Positions 22,716-31,212 of a stretch of 64,000 bases of DNA are shown in pieces. Each line of letters begins with the position of its first letter. Positions within the stretch are counted from its first letter, which is position 1. The DNA comes from Dyadobacter sp. CECT 9275. Its GTDB lineage: Bacteria; Bacteroidota; Bacteroidia; Cytophagales; Spirosomataceae. The position numbers and the translations under genes are program-made. The notes beneath the pieces are model-generated. The model had not been told where the DNA came from. It saw only the letters and a program-made list of their open reading frames with translations, and searched no databases. The stretch covers positions 3,286,001-3,350,000 of the forward strand of contig NZ_CAJRAF010000002.1 in the NCBI RefSeq assembly GCF_907164905.1. The letters are read 5' to 3'.

Positions 22716-24125
22716 ATGAAAATACCTTTACTGACCCTGTCACTCCTTTTCTGTGTAACCACCACCTCTTTCTCCCAGAGCATGCTTCCGTGCAACTGCA
22801 ATGCCCTGAATGAAATCCCAAAAAATTACATGGCCGAAAAACAGGCCACTGAGTTGCTGAACACGTATATTGATCAGCTCTGGAAATATTCGAAGATCAG
22901 GAAGATACGTGACCCGTTTGTTGTCAAGGAAGCACTTTGTCCGTATGCCTTAACCGATATCTGCCTCACCAAGCTCCCTGATGGTACTGCGGAGAACGTC
23001 CGCCTGATTCTGTACAGTAAAGAGTTTCTTGAAGACCTGAATAAAGCAGGACAAACGGCTTCTTATGTAGACCGCCATGTATTACTGCATGAACTGGGGC
23101 ATCACGTATTAGGCCATCATAAAAATTCCAAAAGTATGGAAGCGCTTCTGTCAATCTACAAGCAGTCGGCCCCGGATCCTAAGGAATGGAGAAAATACGG
23201 AGCAGCCAACCCCATGGCCCAGGAACTTGAGGCTGATATATATGCCGTCTGGGCGTTGTCAAAGCTCGAAAAGGGTTTTACCGTGCAGCAACTGGTGAGC
23301 CAGTTCAATACACAGATACTCAATCAGAAGGATAAGGAAGCCATCGCCGCAAACCATAGCGACCACCCTCTTTTCCGTGACCGTATCGAGACCATGCGGA
23401 AGTTTGAGGCGCAGATGCTCCGGGCGCAAAGTAAGGTGGTGCCCCGGAAATACTTTTCGGATATTGCCAGCAGTGCCTATCTGGACCTGTGGCCCGACGC
23501 ACCAGTAATAGACATTGCCCTGAACGCCGGTATCGCCCTGGGCGGTATCACGGATTTTTCCTATGACGGAGAAAAAACGGATGGCTTTTTGTATCCGCCA
23601 AAAACGTTGAAAAGTATTTCAAATTACCATGCAGGTTTATCCATCACCCGGTTCCGGTGGGACAGGCATTGGCAACGTCATGTGGATATACAGTGGTCCA
23701 GGCATAAATATGGTACCACGGTACAAGGCGGTAGCGAAGAGCAGCTGATCGAAAAGTTTCAGGTGGATTACCTGACCGTCGCTCCAAGAATGACCTGGAA
23801 CAGTGCTACCGGCGGTAAAAAAGGTTCGTTCCAGGCACTTCGTGTGGGTTTAATAGCAGGGTTTGGTTTCAATTTCAGGATCCCCGCCGGGAAAATAAGT
23901 TATACCAATTACATCTCTGATGTGCCCACTCCCAAATCCAGGTTTACCCTCGGCCCAAAGGCGGTTGTTGGCGTATCACTTTTAAAGAAGACATTTTTAC
24001 CAAAAGGTGCCAATATCCTTTTCAGCTACGATCCGCAATGGATACGCCTGGATACCCCCGTGAAAACCTGTGTGATATCTCATAATTTGGAATGTACTCT
24101 ACAATACTCAATTTTTCGCCACTGA
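22716..24125 (+). CDS. M48-like zinc protease fused to an outer-membrane-type beta-barrel
   Basis: 469 residues with a signal peptide (cleavage near SFSQS). Residues 95-225 carry the M48 features: HELGHH with His125, Glu126 and His129, the third ligand Glu170 in ELEAD, and the SDHPLFRDRIETM segment. From about residue 255 the sequence alternates strands with aromatic ends (YHAGLSITRFRW, VDIQWSRHKYG) and ends in Phe-Arg-His, compatible with an 8-10 strand barrel or a surface beta-domain. The protease would work in the periplasm or at the outer membrane. It is the last gene of the sigma-led run, before a terminator, and may be the effector or a processing enzyme of the lipoproteins. Confidence 0.75.
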   Translation: MKIPLLTLSLLFCVTTTSFSQSMLPCNCNALNEIPKNYMAEKQATELLNTYIDQLWKYSKIRKIRDPFVVKEALCPYALTDICLTKLPDGTAENVRLILYSKEFLEDLNKAGQTASYVDRHVLLHELGHHVLGHHKNSKSMEALLSIYKQSAPDPKEWRKYGAANPMAQELEADIYAVWALSKLEKGFTVQQLVSQFNTQILNQKDKEAIAANHSDHPLFRDRIETMRKFEAQMLRAQSKVVPRKYFSDIASSAYLDLWPDAPVIDIALNAGIALGGITDFSYDGEKTDGFLYPPKTLKSISNYHAGLSITRFRWDRHWQRHVDIQWSRHKYGTTVQGGSEEQLIEKFQVDYLTVAPRMTWNSATGGKKGSFQALRVGLIAGFGFNFRIPAGKISYTNYISDVPTPKSRFTLGPKAVVGVSLLKKTFLPKGANILFSYDPQWIRLDTPVKTCVISHNLECTLQYSIFRH

Positions 24126-24147
24126 GGTAATCCGATACGCATCCGAG

Positions 24148-24180
24148 AAGCCGGTTTCCTGTCAGGAGCCCGGCTTTTTT
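24148..24180 (+). terminator. Terminator closing the sigma/M48 gene run
   Basis: Arms aagccgg (24148-24154) and ccggctt (24170-24176) with an inner cctg/cagg pairing, followed by T-run to 24180. It lies 23 bases after the M48 stop. Confidence 0.8.
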
Positions 24181-24361
24181 CTTGACCAACAAAATCCTGA
24201 TTGATAGCGAGTTGCTAGATACTCCCTATTTTTTTCAAAAAAAGATCTGTTTTACCCGTTACCTATGCTCAGGTACCGCGATTAATACTCAGAAAGCGCT
24301 GCTGAGGGAGTAGTTGCTTCAACGTAAAACTTTATACTCCACTTTATTAATCACTCACCTC

Positions 24362-24796
24362 ATGAAATTTTTAAACACCAGATTATTCATCCTCCTTGTG
24401 TTATTAGGTGGAATGATGACTTCCTGCAGCAAAGATTCAGATGACGTAGGACCTGCATTAACAGGGAAATGGATCATTAAAAGTATAAACTACAAGACGT
24501 ACGTCGGCAACACGCTCGACGAGGAAGAAACAGAAGACTACTCAGGGGTGGCTTACCTTGAGTTCAAAACGAATGGTACCTTCGTTGCTAAAGACGAAGA
24601 CGGGTCTGTAGACGAATTCGAATACACGTACAATGCATCCGCTCAGGAGGTCCGTGTTACGGATGACGATGAAGTAACTGTGTTGAAAATACAGGAGCTT
24701 ACTTCTTCTTCACTGATCATCTATTCCGAAGATTCCGCAACAAGTTCCGGTGTAACCTACAAAGCCCGCGTCACATTCTCCTGCAGACGTGCCTGA
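24362..24796 (+). CDS. Lipocalin-like small lipoprotein
   Basis: The frame opens at 24314, but the ATG at 24362 begins a signal peptide with lipobox (GGMMTSCSKDSDD), giving 144 residues. The mature part starts LTGKWIIKSI, with strands such as VAYLEFKTNGTFVAKD and a hydrophobic end, the usual pattern of Bacteroidota lipocalin-like lipoproteins of unknown ligand. It is followed 55 bases later by a small barrel protein gene; the two may form an operon of their own after the upstream terminator. Confidence 0.75.
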   Translation: MKFLNTRLFILLVLLGGMMTSCSKDSDDVGPALTGKWIIKSINYKTYVGNTLDEEETEDYSGVAYLEFKTNGTFVAKDEDGSVDEFEYTYNASAQEVRVTDDDEVTVLKIQELTSSSLIIYSEDSATSSGVTYKARVTFSCRRA

Positions 24797-24851
24797 TCAT
24801 CATTTTATTCATAAAACTTAAAAGTAACTCCATTTATCCAATTAAATTCTC

Positions 24852-25382
24852 ATGAAAAAGTTTATCATTTTATCCGTCTCACTATTCAGTCTATTATTAG
24901 TTACACAGGCCAAAGCACAGGTTTTCGAGAAAGGTACTAAGCTGATAGATGCTGGTTTCGAATTCCAGGAATCGTTTGAAGAAACCGTTATCCCTGTTTT
25001 CGGAGCTTTTGAAATAGGCGTAACAGACGACATAGGCGTGGGCGCCAAAATGCGCTTCTGGTCCAAACACGATGTGAATAGTCTGGTGATCCAGGCTACG
25101 GGCGCCTATCACTTCGGCAGGTTTATACCGGTAGAAAAGCTTGATGTTTTTGGTAGCCTCGGGTTGGGTGTCAACCGGATCTGGGTATCAGACTATGCCG
25201 AATATTCAGCCAGTTCTTTTATGATCAGCCCGCAGATTGGAGCACGTTATTTCTTTACCGAAAAATTTGGTGTAACCGCGAAACTTGGTGTCGACAGTTA
25301 CAGGTACGACGACGGTTACTATGACTACGGCTCACGTTACACCGATGTCAACCTTGCACTAGGTGTATCCTTTAAATTTTAA
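24852..25382 (+). CDS. Small outer-membrane beta-barrel protein
   Basis: 176 residues with a signal peptide ending QAKAQV. The rest alternates hydrophobic and polar residues in about eight strands (IGVGAKMRFWSK, FGSLGLGVNRIWV, FGVTAKLGVDSYRY) and ends in the barrel signature LGVSFKF with terminal Phe. It fits the OmpA/OprF-like or Porin-family eight-stranded barrels of Bacteroidota. Its function is unknown. A strong terminator follows. Confidence 0.82.
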   Translation: MKKFIILSVSLFSLLLVTQAKAQVFEKGTKLIDAGFEFQESFEETVIPVFGAFEIGVTDDIGVGAKMRFWSKHDVNSLVIQATGAYHFGRFIPVEKLDVFGSLGLGVNRIWVSDYAEYSASSFMISPQIGARYFFTEKFGVTAKLGVDSYRYDDGYYDYGSRYTDVNLALGVSFKF

Positions 25383-25434
25383 TCCCCCCGAATTCGATTG
25401 AGAAGTAATTTTTTATCGTAATAAAAGTTCAGAC

Positions 25435-25467
25435 ACATGGAGGACATTGTTCTCCATGTTGTTTTTT
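25435..25467 (+). terminator. Terminator after the small barrel gene
   Basis: Arms acatggag (25435-25442) and ctccatgt (25452-25459), then T-rich run to 25467. It lies between convergent genes. Confidence 0.8.
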
Positions 25468-25484
25468 ATGGTGGTATCTGATTT

Positions 25485-26366
25485 TTAGTTCATGGTATGA
25501 TAATCGGTTAAACCTTCCAGGGGTGATTTCACGATCCTGCCGGGTATCAGGCCCTCTTCCAGTAAAACCCTTTTGAGGATATCCTGGTAAAAGAAAGCAA
25601 CCGAGCCCGTAAAATGAACCTGATACAGCGCCGCATCCCTGTGCTTTTTGATATACTTTTTTACAAAAAGGGTGAAAGCCTGCGTAACCAGTTCCTGTAA
25701 AAACGGGTGTTCGATATGGCTCGCGATAAACCGGGAGAAGCCCGCAAAATACCGGTTTGGGAACGGCTGGCGATAGGTTTTGTCCAGAACCGCCAGCCGG
25801 TTGACCTCCGGATAGGTATTGGCAAACTGCGTATATAGCTCGTCCGGCATTTCCTGCTGAAGGTATTGTACCACCAGGGTTTTACCCAGATAAGATCCGC
25901 TGCCTTCGTCGCCCAGGAAAAATCCCAGCGACCCGATTGAATGGGTGATATGTACCCCGTCAAACAAAGCATTGTTGGCCCCGGTACCAAGTATACAGGC
26001 CAGGCCGGGCTTGTGCCCGCACAGCCCTCGTGCCGCACCCAGCATGTCCGAAGCCACTTCAATAATTTCCGCCGCCGGTATGCATTCACTTAGTGCATCA
26101 TACACCGGTTTCCCCGATTTCGCATCCGCACAGCCCGCTCCATAAAAATGAATCTCGCCCACTTCGCCTGTCAGCCGTGGTAAAACTTCTGTTTCTAAAA
26201 TTTTAACAATATCTCCCGTCGACTGGTAAAAAGGATTCATTCCTGCGGAGGCAAGCATTGTCCTGCTCCCCTGAACATCCGTAAGTATCCAGTCGGTTTT
26301 AGTGGATCCGCTGTCTGCAATGAGTATGCTCGTATTTTTCAAGATCAGTGTTCTTTTGTCCGGCAC
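25485..26366 (-). CDS. BadF/BcrA-family ATPase, N-acetylglucosamine-kinase-like
   Basis: 293 residues with the ASKHA ATPase fold: phosphate-1 loop ILIADSGSTKTDW at residues 14-26, a second phosphate segment in LACILGTGANNALFDG and GFFLGDEGSGSYLG. This set matches the eukaryote-type GlcNAc kinase group within the BadF/BadG family, which phosphorylates amino sugars in the cytoplasm. The exact sugar is unproven. The gene follows the cytochrome-b5-like gene by 30 bases on the same strand. It might serve the amino-sugar-related locus at 40-54 kb, but the two are far apart. Confidence 0.85.
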   Translation of the reverse strand: MPDKRTLILKNTSILIADSGSTKTDWILTDVQGSRTMLASAGMNPFYQSTGDIVKILETEVLPRLTGEVGEIHFYGAGCADAKSGKPVYDALSECIPAAEIIEVASDMLGAARGLCGHKPGLACILGTGANNALFDGVHITHSIGSLGFFLGDEGSGSYLGKTLVVQYLQQEMPDELYTQFANTYPEVNRLAVLDKTYRQPFPNRYFAGFSRFIASHIEHPFLQELVTQAFTLFVKKYIKKHRDAALYQVHFTGSVAFFYQDILKRVLLEEGLIPGRIVKSPLEGLTDYHTMN

Positions 26367-26396
26367 TGCTGTTGCAACCGGTAAAACGATAAAATA

Positions 26397-26654
26397 TTAA
26401 ACCTTATCCGAACTGTTCACCAGTCGGCCCACAATATTAAAACGTTCGAAAACTTTTTCCGTATGCGGGGCATCGCCAAGTTCACGTGTCAGATCCTGTC
26501 CCGCCCAGTGCTCGTAATGATGCCCGTTACGCCAAAGCCTTGATGGGCCTACATCGTAAATCATTCCCTTATAAGCACACCAGATTTCTTCCCTGTCCTG
26601 CCCGTTACGCAGCGCTAGCTGAGATCTGGAGTACTCTTTGACCTTTTCCTGCAT
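26397..26654 (-). CDS. Cytochrome-b5-like heme/steroid-binding domain protein
   Basis: 85 residues covering one cytochrome-b5-like domain: SRSQLALRNGQDREEIWCAYKGMIYDV at the start, then HHYEHWAGQDLTREL and APHTEKVFERF. The classical HPGG ligand motif is replaced by RNGHHYEH, as in the bacterial short group annotated as predicted heme/steroid-binding; the second His in APH is present. No signal peptide, so it is cytoplasmic. It is upstream of and probably co-transcribed with the BadF-type kinase gene, with no obvious functional link. Confidence 0.85.
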   Translation of the reverse strand: MQEKVKEYSRSQLALRNGQDREEIWCAYKGMIYDVGPSRLWRNGHHYEHWAGQDLTRELGDAPHTEKVFERFNIVGRLVNSSDKV

Positions 26655-26785
26655 TTATTCCCGGGTAATTATCTTAAATTATGATCAATCCTGCTTCAAA
26701 TTAAGATGAACTTATGATAATATTTTGACATTAAGACTAAAAAGTATGAACTTGGCGTTTAGTTTGAACAATGACTACTACAAAT

Positions 26786-27241
26786 ATGAGAAAAAGCTAC
26801 GCTGTAATTTGGTGTGCTGTATTATCCATAACCCTGCTGGCTTCAGGTTGCAAGAAAAAGGTAAAACCACTTTCTGAAAGAATTGCAAAGACCTGGACCG
26901 CTGAATCCGTCGATCATGCTACAACAGTGGTTTACACCCGCGGCGGGTCTGCCAACTCATGGCCAGGCTACTCTGATTTCCGCCTCATCCTGACCACCGC
27001 TTCCGGTGTGAATTCCGCTACGCTTACCGAATGGAATAAAGATAGTTTCACAGGAACCTGGGAATTGGAAGGAGATACCAAGCTGATCCTGAAAAATCTT
27101 GTTCCGGTACCAACAGGTACTTCGGGGACTATAGAATTTACCATCAATTCAATTGATGACAGCAAGCTGGTCATTACGAGACTATCTACAAGCAAAAAAA
27201 CAGGTGATACCATTAATAAGTATACCCTTTCAAACCCCTGA
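26786..27241 (+). CDS. Small lipoprotein, lipocalin-like
   Basis: The frame begins at 26771; the ATG at 26786 gives MRKSYAVIWC and a more regular signal peptide, with lipobox LLASGCKKK. The 151-residue product then has LSERIAKTWTAESVDH, strands, and SFTGTWELEGDTKLILKN near the middle, the layout of lipocalin-like or DUF5004-like lipoproteins common in this phylum. The function is unknown. It stands alone with a terminator behind it. Confidence 0.75.
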   Translation: MRKSYAVIWCAVLSITLLASGCKKKVKPLSERIAKTWTAESVDHATTVVYTRGGSANSWPGYSDFRLILTTASGVNSATLTEWNKDSFTGTWELEGDTKLILKNLVPVPTGTSGTIEFTINSIDDSKLVITRLSTSKKTGDTINKYTLSNP

Positions 27242-27299
27242 TAAGCAGCAGGATTCCCAGTAATTTTGAACTAACTTATCCGGAATATCATTATCCATG

Positions 27300-27340
27300 A
27301 CGAAGCCATTTCCTGTGAAGAAGTGGCTTCGTTCTCTTTT
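27300..27340 (+). terminator. Terminator between the small lipoprotein gene and thiL
   Basis: Arms acgaagcca (27300-27308) and tggcttcgt (27324-27332) followed by tctctttt. It ends only about 18 bases before the thiL start, so thiL must have a promoter overlapping it or depend on read-through. Confidence 0.7.
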
Positions 27341-27357
27341 AGGCTCATTAAAATAAT

Positions 27358-28389
27358 ATGGCAGATACAAGAACGGAGATCAACAGCCTGGGTGAATTCG
27401 GCCTGATCCAAAGAATCAATAAAAAAATAAAAACAAATTTGCCAGACACCATTACCGGTATTGGTGACGACTCCGCCGTCATTGACCTTGGTGACGAATT
27501 TGGCCTGCTTTCCACAGATATACTGTTGGAAGGCGTTCATTTTGATCTGACATTTTTCCCGCTCAAGCACCTGGGATATAAAGCCATCGCCATCAATGTA
27601 TCAGACATTGCAGCTATGAACGGTACTCCGCGGCAGGTGACCGTGGCGATTGCATTAAGCAACCGTTTTTCGGTAGAGGCAGTTGATGAGCTCTACGAAG
27701 GCATACACGCCGCCTGTAAAGATTTTAATGTGGACCTTGTAGGAGGTGACACAACTTCTTCCCGCTCGGGACTGTTAATTTCCGTCAGTGTTTTTGGCAG
27801 AGTAAAAAAAGATAAAATCACCTACCGCCACGGTGCCAGGCCCAACGATCTGTTATGCGTCACCGGCGACCTGGGAGGTGCCTATATGGGTCTTCAGCTG
27901 TTGGAAAGAGAGAAACAGGTTTTCATGGCCAACCCTCAAATGCAGCCCGAACTGGAAGGAAAGGATTATGTGATCCAGCGCCAGCTAAGACCCGAGGCCC
28001 GGATGGATGTCATTTATGAGCTTGCAGAAGCAGGAGTACTGCCCACCTCAATGATTGACCTGTCCGACGGCCTGGCCTCTGATCTGTTGCATATTTGTGC
28101 CCAGTCTGGCGTGGGTGCAATCGTTTTCGAGGAAAAACTACCGATTGACGAACAAACCTATATCGCTGCCACAGAGCTTAATCTGGGACCAGTAACGGCT
28201 GCCCTGAACGGAGGCGAAGATTACGAGCTGCTGTTCACCGTTCCGCAGGTTTCCTACGACCTCATAAAAAACAATCCGAAGATTAGCTTCATTGGATACA
28301 TCACTGATAAAAAGAATGAGGTACTACTGCATACCAATGCAGACAACAGGATACCGATCACGGCACAGGGCTGGAACAGAGAAAATTAA
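27358..28389 (+). CDS. thiL: Thiamine-monophosphate kinase
   Basis: 343 residues with the PurM-like fold. Recognisable parts are GIGDDSAVIDLGDEFGLLSTD, the metal-binding VDLVGGDTTSS, VTGDLGGAYMGLQLL and SMIDLSDGLASDLLHI. The enzyme phosphorylates thiamine monophosphate to thiamine diphosphate, the last step of cofactor synthesis in the cytoplasm. No other thi gene or TPP riboswitch is seen beside it. Confidence 0.95.
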   Translation: MADTRTEINSLGEFGLIQRINKKIKTNLPDTITGIGDDSAVIDLGDEFGLLSTDILLEGVHFDLTFFPLKHLGYKAIAINVSDIAAMNGTPRQVTVAIALSNRFSVEAVDELYEGIHAACKDFNVDLVGGDTTSSRSGLLISVSVFGRVKKDKITYRHGARPNDLLCVTGDLGGAYMGLQLLEREKQVFMANPQMQPELEGKDYVIQRQLRPEARMDVIYELAEAGVLPTSMIDLSDGLASDLLHICAQSGVGAIVFEEKLPIDEQTYIAATELNLGPVTAALNGGEDYELLFTVPQVSYDLIKNNPKISFIGYITDKKNEVLLHTNADNRIPITAQGWNREN

Positions 28390-28417
28390 AGTAGGTGTAT
28401 ATCTCAGAAGTAATTTT

Positions 28418-28459
28418 AAAGGTACCATCCAGAACACAGCGACTTCCGATGGTACCTTT
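28418..28459 (+). terminator. Terminator of thiL (bidirectional)
   Basis: Perfect 12-base arms aaaggtaccatc (28418-28429) and gatggtaccttt (28448-28459), followed by more T. It sits between convergent genes and may serve both. Confidence 0.85.
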
Positions 28460-28503
28460 TTCCTGACTTTGTGTCTTGAATAAATATGGAGAAAGCTCAT
28501 TCC

Positions 28504-29994
28504 CTATTCACTGTCCGACAATTTCTTTAGGTTATTGGCAATACTGATCAGTGCTCTTATCATCTCGGCCAAAACGCGGCTTGAGATAATAACAAAAAAA
28601 CCAACGACCGGCCATACAAAGATCAGTGCAAAACTCCCACCGGTCAGAAAACCTAATCCCATACTCCGCCCAAGGTTGTCTGCATTTTCTCCCAGAAATA
28701 TCGTCCCTATCAGCGCAGCACCTGTGCCAATGATAGCCACCATGGTACCGTAAGATTCTCCCATTGTTTGCACAAAATGGCTGAATACGGGCGTTGCAAC
28801 GAACTCGTCGGTACTCTTTGCCGAACCTTCCACCTTATCTTTCCTTTCCCACCACAGCTGAAAATTGACCCACGCAGCCAGCGAAGCAATGGCAAACACC
28901 AGCAAAAAAGCAAACGTGAACTTGAAGGGCATGCCAAAAATATTATTACTTAAACCGGCATAAAGAATAAGCAGGGGAATCAGCAGGCTGATCATTGCAT
29001 TAAGGACATAGAGCCAGTAAAATGGCTTCCGGAAAAATTCTCCGCTGTCGATAAACCTGAGATAGGGATGTATAAAACCAAAGAAAAGGGCATGTTTCTG
29101 CTCTGCATCTCCCATCATACTCCCTAATTTTTCGGTGGCTTGCCGAAAGCGAAAGCGTTCCGTTGAAAGTTTTAAAGTTGAAAGTTTTAACCCGGCAACA
29201 GTCGTTTTAAGACTTTTCACGGCTACTTTAAAGGTTTCGGGATTACTTAGCTGCGCAGGGAGAGTAAATGCGCCCTGTCTGATTTCATAACGATGGACAA
29301 GTACCAGGTAACCCTGTGCCAGCAGTATCACAACACCAAAATAAAACCCGAAAGTTAAAAAATCAAATACGCTGGGAGTGGGTACGGTCAGAGAAGGATT
29401 AATGATTTCCGAGCTTGTTCTCATGGCGGTCTGCATATTGGAAACCACTGAAAACAGACTTTCTTCATTCAAAAAACTGATAATAAATAACCCTGCAAAT
29501 GCCATATAGGTCCATAACAGCCATTGCCAATTAAGCCCGAGTGCAAAAATTACGGTAAGTGCCAAAGCAGCTATCACGAGTAAGACTCCAAGATCTCCGG
29601 AGACCAGTTTAAACTGTACCGTCTGCTCCACAACATCAGGGACCGATACGTTGGTATTGGCGAGGTTGCCGTAGGGAATAAACAAGCTGATCAGCAAAAG
29701 TACCGACACCAACACGCCAGGATAATTGTAAATCGTTTTTGCGGCTGGCGCAGGTACTTGTGGTGTGGAAGGCGGAGCATCCGAGGACGCAGGTATTTTA
29801 AATGTATTTTCACTGATTACAGAAACAATCTGACGTGCGAGGTTATTCTCCGGCACAAAGTTTATGCTTTGCCCGGCCTGAGGAATGACATTGTTAAAGC
29901 AGTCGGTCTTCGTAAAATAGTAACGGTTGTCGTCCGCGCCGCGTATCAGGCCCGAATCCTGAACGGGATCATAAAATAATACAGTTCCTTGCAT
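28504..29994 (-). CDS. Membrane protein with N-terminal cold-shock-like domain
   Basis: The frame reaches 30060, but the ATG at 29992-29994 begins MQGTVLFYDPVQDSGLIRG, the natural start of a cold-shock OB-fold domain, giving 496 residues. Residues 1-60 follow the CSD plan (YYFTKTDCFNNVIPQAGQSINF). Two clusters of membrane helices follow (about 90-235 and 320-495), separated by a basic linker around 240-300. The last part, with ISSRVLAEMIRALISIANNL, resembles DUF4282-type membrane proteins. The combination suggests a membrane-tethered nucleic-acid- or ligand-binding domain; the role is unknown. Confidence 0.75.
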   Translation of the reverse strand: MQGTVLFYDPVQDSGLIRGADDNRYYFTKTDCFNNVIPQAGQSINFVPENNLARQIVSVISENTFKIPASSDAPPSTPQVPAPAAKTIYNYPGVLVSVLLLISLFIPYGNLANTNVSVPDVVEQTVQFKLVSGDLGVLLVIAALALTVIFALGLNWQWLLWTYMAFAGLFIISFLNEESLFSVVSNMQTAMRTSSEIINPSLTVPTPSVFDFLTFGFYFGVVILLAQGYLVLVHRYEIRQGAFTLPAQLSNPETFKVAVKSLKTTVAGLKLSTLKLSTERFRFRQATEKLGSMMGDAEQKHALFFGFIHPYLRFIDSGEFFRKPFYWLYVLNAMISLLIPLLILYAGLSNNIFGMPFKFTFAFLLVFAIASLAAWVNFQLWWERKDKVEGSAKSTDEFVATPVFSHFVQTMGESYGTMVAIIGTGAALIGTIFLGENADNLGRSMGLGFLTGGSFALIFVWPVVGFFVIISSRVLAEMIRALISIANNLKKLSDSE

Positions 29995-30280
29995 AACAGA
30001 GAAGTTTTTCGTGGATATTAGAAGCGGCAATGGCAGATGAATCTGAAAAAAGTGAATCAAACTAATTGGAACCAGGGGTTCAAAATATTCTAGAAATCTG
30101 CTTCAACAATATATTCATTTATATCGGTTCTTCCTCGGGATTTAGCGGATCTGAGTAAAATTTACCAGGATGGTGCCCATCATGCAGCAGGAATATTACA
30201 GGATATCACGCAACCTCCGAAGGAGCGTCTTCGTACTTGTCAGTAAATAATTCATCTCTAACAAAATCTGACAAATCCAC

Positions 30281-31123
30281 ATGACATTTTTAACATTCAC
30301 CCGCCGGCTCGCCATACTTGGCCTGCTGTTAACTGTTGGAATTTCCTGTTCCAAAGACGATGACGACACAACGGTGCTGCCCAGTGTTGATATCATGGAA
30401 TCAACCACCTCTTTGGGTAAAGTATTAACCGATGGCTACGGAAAAACGCTGTATTTCTTTTCAAAAGATGCTGCCGGTGCGTCGGTCTGTACCGGTACTT
30501 GCCTGGACAACTGGCCGGTTTTCTCTGTGTCAACTTTAAGGCTGGGAACAGGACTTAATTCCGCTGACTTTGGCACTATCACACGCGCCGACAATAAAAC
30601 ACAGGTTACGTACAAAGGCTGGCCGCTTTATTACTTTAAGAATGATGCTGCCGCCGGAGATGTAAAAGGAGAAGGCGTGGGCACCATTTGGTATGCAGCT
30701 AAAACTACGTACTCCATTATGCTGGCCAATGCACAGCTTGTTGGTAACGATGGCAAATCTTATAAAGCCGACCATACCGAAGGAACAGCGGAAACCCAGT
30801 TTTTCGTAGATGATATGGGCAGAACGTTATATGCCTTTAACAAAGACAAGAAGAATAAAAACAATTTCACCAAATCCGATTTCAGTAATGATGGTACCTG
30901 GCCCATTTACACCACTGAAATAAAAGAGGTGCCTTCTACTTTGGATAAATCCCTTTTTGCGGTCATAGATGTTTATGGAAAAAAACAGCTAACCTACCGC
31001 GGCTGGCCATTGTACTATTTTGGCTCCGACAACAAGGTAAGGGGTGCAACAAAGGGTGTAAGTGTACCATCTCCAGGCGTTTGGCCCATTGTCCAAAAGG
31101 ATTCGCCCAACGCTCCTGAATAA
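30281..31123 (+). CDS. Lipoprotein with COG4315-type repeats
   Basis: 280 residues with signal peptide and lipobox (TVGISCSKDDDD). Mature sequence carries repeats of the COG4315/Lipoprotein_15 family: TDGYGKTLYFFSKD with CTGTCLDNWPVF, KTQVTYKGWPLYYFKND, DMGRTLYAFNKD, KKQLTYRGWPLYYFGSDN. Pairs of these units are thought to form small beta structures exposed at the cell surface or in the periplasm; the function is unknown. Only the first unit has the Cys pair. The gene is single, with a terminator after it. Confidence 0.88.
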   Translation: MTFLTFTRRLAILGLLLTVGISCSKDDDDTTVLPSVDIMESTTSLGKVLTDGYGKTLYFFSKDAAGASVCTGTCLDNWPVFSVSTLRLGTGLNSADFGTITRADNKTQVTYKGWPLYYFKNDAAAGDVKGEGVGTIWYAAKTTYSIMLANAQLVGNDGKSYKADHTEGTAETQFFVDDMGRTLYAFNKDKKNKNNFTKSDFSNDGTWPIYTTEIKEVPSTLDKSLFAVIDVYGKKQLTYRGWPLYYFGSDNKVRGATKGVSVPSPGVWPIVQKDSPNAPE

Positions 31124-31148
31124 ATGATCTTATTGTGGGGTAATGCGG

Positions 31149-31185
31149 AAAGGTGGCTTCCAGTCTGGAGGCCGCCTTTCTTTTG
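31149..31185 (+). terminator. Terminator after the COG4315 lipoprotein gene
   Basis: Arms around aaaggtggcttcca and tggaggccgccttt with internal mismatches, followed by ctttt. It lies about 25 bases after the stop, before a convergent gene. Confidence 0.65.
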
Positions 31186-31212
31186 ACTGTACCATTCCGC
31201 TGCCACAACCTG

